DNA of 64,000 nt from Streptomyces sp. NBC_00704. Lineage in GTDB: Bacteria > Actinomycetota > Actinomycetes > Streptomycetales > Streptomycetaceae. Position 1 is the first letter of the stretch, and the number at the start of each line of letters is the position of its first letter. Position numbers and translations under genes: made by a program. The notes under the pieces are model-generated. The model was given only the letters and a program-made list of their open reading frames with translations. It did no database searches and had not been told where the DNA came from. The stretch is taken from the NCBI RefSeq assembly GCF_036226605.1, contig NZ_CP109000.1, positions 6,506,501 to 6,570,500 of the forward strand. The letters run 5' to 3'. Positions 61,854-64,000 of the stretch are shown here, piece by piece.

Positions 61854-64000
61854 TTATTCGGTGCGCAGGCCGTCCGGGCGCATCATCCGCAGCAGCGGCG
61901 GCAGGCTGAGCAGGGTCACCACGGCGACCACGGCCGCGCCCACGCCCGTCATGGTCAGGACGCTCGACCAGTCCATGGCCACCGGTGTACGGGTCATCTT
62001 CAGCAGCACCGTGCCGAGGCTGACGCCCACCGTCGCCGCCAGGACGAGGCCGAGCCCCACCGGGAGGGCCGTCTGCCACAGCACCGACAGGCTCAGCGTC
62101 CGGCGCCGGGTGCCGAAGGCGACCAGCGCGGAGAGCAGCTTGCGGCGCTCGCGCAACTGCTCCAGCTGGGAGACCAGCAGACTCGCGCCGATCAGCGCCA
62201 GCACGAATGCGGAGCCGACGAACAGGCCGGTGCGGACGGACGCGTACATGGCGTCCTCCTGGGTCGCCGACCAGCTGTAGTCGTGCGCCAGGGGGTCGAT
62301 CCGGGCGACGACGTTGCGCACGTACTCGCGTGACCCGGAAACCGCGGGGTCCAGGCGCAGGTAGACCCCGGCCGAGTACAACGCGGGCGCGGCCTCGGCG
62401 GGCAGCGCGGCGGGAGTGACCAGCAGACTGTTGGCGTCTCCCAGCGAGTCCTTGCGCGCGTCCACCACCCGCACGTTCGCCGGCACGGTCCAGGGCGCCT
62501 CGAGGCCGCGTTCGGTGGCGTCGCCGTACGAGGGGTCGATGTAGAGGCGGCGTCCGGGCTTCACCACGGCGATCTCGGCGTCGTTGCGGGTGTCGGTGTA
62601 GCCGCTCCTGGTGCGCGTCACGAACACGTCGCCGTCCTTGCAGGAGGGCAGCGTGGCGAGTTCGCGCAGGGCGGTGCAACTGCCCACCGTCAGACCGTTG
62701 GTGTTCTTCGGGTCGCGACGCGCGTCTCCGTACTGGGACATGGCCAGAGCCACCGCGGCCCGGACCCCTTTGGTGCCGGTGAACGCGCGCTCGACGCCGG
62801 ACAGCGGCTTGCGGTCGCTGAAGTCGACCTCCATCTGGACCCGGCCGGGATCCTGGCCGGTGGCCTTGACGTACTGGCTCTGCGTTCCGGTGAACAGCAT
62901 CTGAAGGGCGATGGCTCCGGCCACGGCGACGGCGATGCCGTTGACCATGCGGGCGGCGGTCCCGCTGCTCAGTTGCAGCCGCCGTACGGCGAGCTGCCAG
63001 GACAGCGGGCCCTTGCCGAGACGGTCGACGGCCGCTTCCACGACCCACGGGAGCAGCGCGGTGATGCCGGTCAGCAGCAGCAGGACGCCGCCGGTGACGA
63101 GGTACGTGTTGTAGTCGCCGTTGTCGCGGCCCTTGCCGATCGACGGGTAGAGCATCGCGAGGCCGGCGAGCGGCGGCAGCAGTCGCCACCACAGCCGGCG
63201 GCGGCGCTGCCTGGCCGCGCGCACGACGCCGAGCGGTTCCACCACGACGCCGCGCATCGCGAGCAGCGTGACGAGGACGGCGGCGACCGGGATCGCCACC
63301 GCGACCAGCGCGGCGAGCGCGGGGGAGGGGTCGAGGTAACCGGGCCAGACGCTGACGCCCAGCACCTCGGTGGAGCCCAGGGTCTGACGGCCGAGGAGGA
63401 AGAAGCCGGCGCCGACGACCAGGCCGAGGAGGGCTCCGGCGAGTGCCTCGCCCGCCGCGATCCGCCGGGTCATGCGGCTGTCCGAGCCGATCAGGCGCAG
63501 CGCGGCCAGTCGGCGGTCGCGGCGCTCGCCGCCGAAGCGGACGGCCGCGGCGATGAACACGGCGACCGGGGCCAGCAGCACCACGAACACGACGAGGATC
63601 ATGAGCAGCAGCACCGGGTCGGTCTCCTCGGACGCCGTGTCCGAGGGGTCCGGGGAGTCGGGTCGGCCGTACCGGTTCAGCCGGTGCACGGGGGAGCCGT
63701 CCGTGGGATTCAGCCCCGAGGCGCCCGCGTAGTAGGCCAGTTCGTGCGAGCCGATGAGGCCGCTCTCGCCGATCGTGCCGGTGATTTCGTAGGGCAGACG
63801 TGCGCGCAGCAGAGCGGCGCCGTCCGAGGCGAGGAGGTCCCTGAGCGCGGGGGAGACCACCATCTCGCCCTTGGCCGGGTAGCCGTCGACACCCGGCGGC
63901 AGCGGCGCCCGGCGGCCTTCGGGTTCGACGAGGCGGCCGCGGATGTCGTCGTCGTGCCAGGTGGTGTCGGTGTCGGCGATCAGGAAGGTGTCGTCGGCCT
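61854..64000 (-). CDS. FtsX-type ABC transporter permease, C-terminal part (runs off right edge)
   Basis: About 715 codons are visible; the N-terminus lies beyond the window. Two FtsX permease domains are seen: one near 63400-63620 (VLLAPVAVFIAAAVRFGGERRDRRLAALRLIG) and one at the C-terminus (FVLALIGASLLVSQLEQLRERRKLL, ending MMRPDGLRTE), separated by membrane helices and a large extracellular domain with two Cys. Permeases of this type export peptides, lipids or antibiotics with an ATPase partner that may lie beyond the edge. The stop codon is TAA, uncommon here. Confidence 0.88.
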   Translation of the reverse strand, partial: ADDTFLIADTDTTWHDDDIRGRLVEPEGRRAPLPPGVDGYPAKGEMVVSPALRDLLASDGAALLRARLPYEITGTIGESGLIGSHELAYYAGASGLNPTDGSPVHRLNRYGRPDSPDPSDTASEETDPVLLLMILVVFVVLLAPVAVFIAAAVRFGGERRDRRLAALRLIGSDSRMTRRIAAGEALAGALLGLVVGAGFFLLGRQTLGSTEVLGVSVWPGYLDPSPALAALVAVAIPVAAVLVTLLAMRGVVVEPLGVVRAARQRRRRLWWRLLPPLAGLAMLYPSIGKGRDNGDYNTYLVTGGVLLLLTGITALLPWVVEAAVDRLGKGPLSWQLAVRRLQLSSGTAARMVNGIAVAVAGAIALQMLFTGTQSQYVKATGQDPGRVQMEVDFSDRKPLSGVERAFTGTKGVRAAVALAMSQYGDARRDPKNTNGLTVGSCTALRELATLPSCKDGDVFVTRTRSGYTDTRNDAEIAVVKPGRRLYIDPSYGDATERGLEAPWTVPANVRVVDARKDSLGDANSLLVTPAALPAEAAPALYSAGVYLRLDPAVSGSREYVRNVVARIDPLAHDYSWSATQEDAMYASVRTGLFVGSAFVLALIGASLLVSQLEQLRERRKLLSALVAFGTRRRTLSLSVLWQTALPVGLGLVLAATVGVSLGTVLLKMTRTPVAMDWSSVLTMTGVGAAVVAVVTLLSLPPLLRMMRPDGLRTE

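Overview
The window is chromosomal DNA of a Streptomyces or a very close relative. It is about 70 percent or more G+C, codons end almost always in G or C, GTG starts and GTGA/ATGA stop-start overlaps are common, and many families are streptomycete hallmarks (DUF6480, DUF1360, DUF5955, a LAL-type LuxR regulator, a ROK glucokinase, a TioE-type double-MerR regulator, tandem SNF2 and SWIM genes). No rRNA, tRNA, CRISPR array, insertion sequence or phage module was seen. Most of it looks like ordinary, well-kept chromosome with several eroded gene remnants.

Layout. 1-9.1 kb: membrane and stress genes: start of an M20 amidohydrolase, a FUSC transporter, DUF6480, an Orn/Lys/Arg decarboxylase-fold enzyme, Rieske/DUF2231 and DUF1360 genes, a His-rich DUF4396 membrane protein behind a CsoR-like operator, a PAP2 phosphatase, an orphan BlaI regulator with two operators, and an AlkZ-type winged-helix protein. 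9.2-18.8 kb: a secreted trypsin, a large LAL regulator, a GAF-LuxR regulator divergent from two coupled acyl-CoA synthetases, and a zinc-ribbon protein with an Mrr-like fold.

18.9-28.1 kb and 40.5-47.3 kb: a two-part purine and glyoxylate catabolic system. 8-oxoguanine deaminase, uricase, UraH and UraD make allantoin. AllB and allantoicase take it to ureidoglycolate. Gcl, GlxR, Hyi and malate synthase use the glyoxylate. AllR (IclR family) lies divergent from allB. A pair of 15-bp boxes spaced exactly 21 bp centre to centre precedes gcl, hyi, aceB and allB. A second motif, TTCAAC-N5-GTTGAA, lies before uraD, aceB and allB and points to another regulator. Ureidoglycolate lyase, glycerate kinase and xanthine dehydrogenase are not in the window.

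28.3-40.2 kb: thioesterase, histidine phosphatase, AlaA-like aminotransferase, HxlR regulator, a coupled pair of membrane-anchored secreted proteins (one with a VWA domain), two divergent NIS siderophore synthetases, an Ig-like L,D-transpeptidase and a HipA-like kinase. 47.4-64 kb: remnants of SDR, HD-domain and LuxR genes, AIM24, erythromycin esterase with its divergent TioE regulator, a Gfo/Idh/MocA oxidoreductase divergent from a GntR regulator, ROK glucokinase, the SNF2 helicase and SWIM zinc-finger pair, and the C-terminal part of an FtsX-type ABC permease running off the right edge.

No wholly new system is claimed. The best leads are the two-motif control of purine/glyoxylate catabolism, the possible copper link of DUF4396, the possible bldA-dependence of the DUF5955 gene, and the SNF2-SWIM operon.
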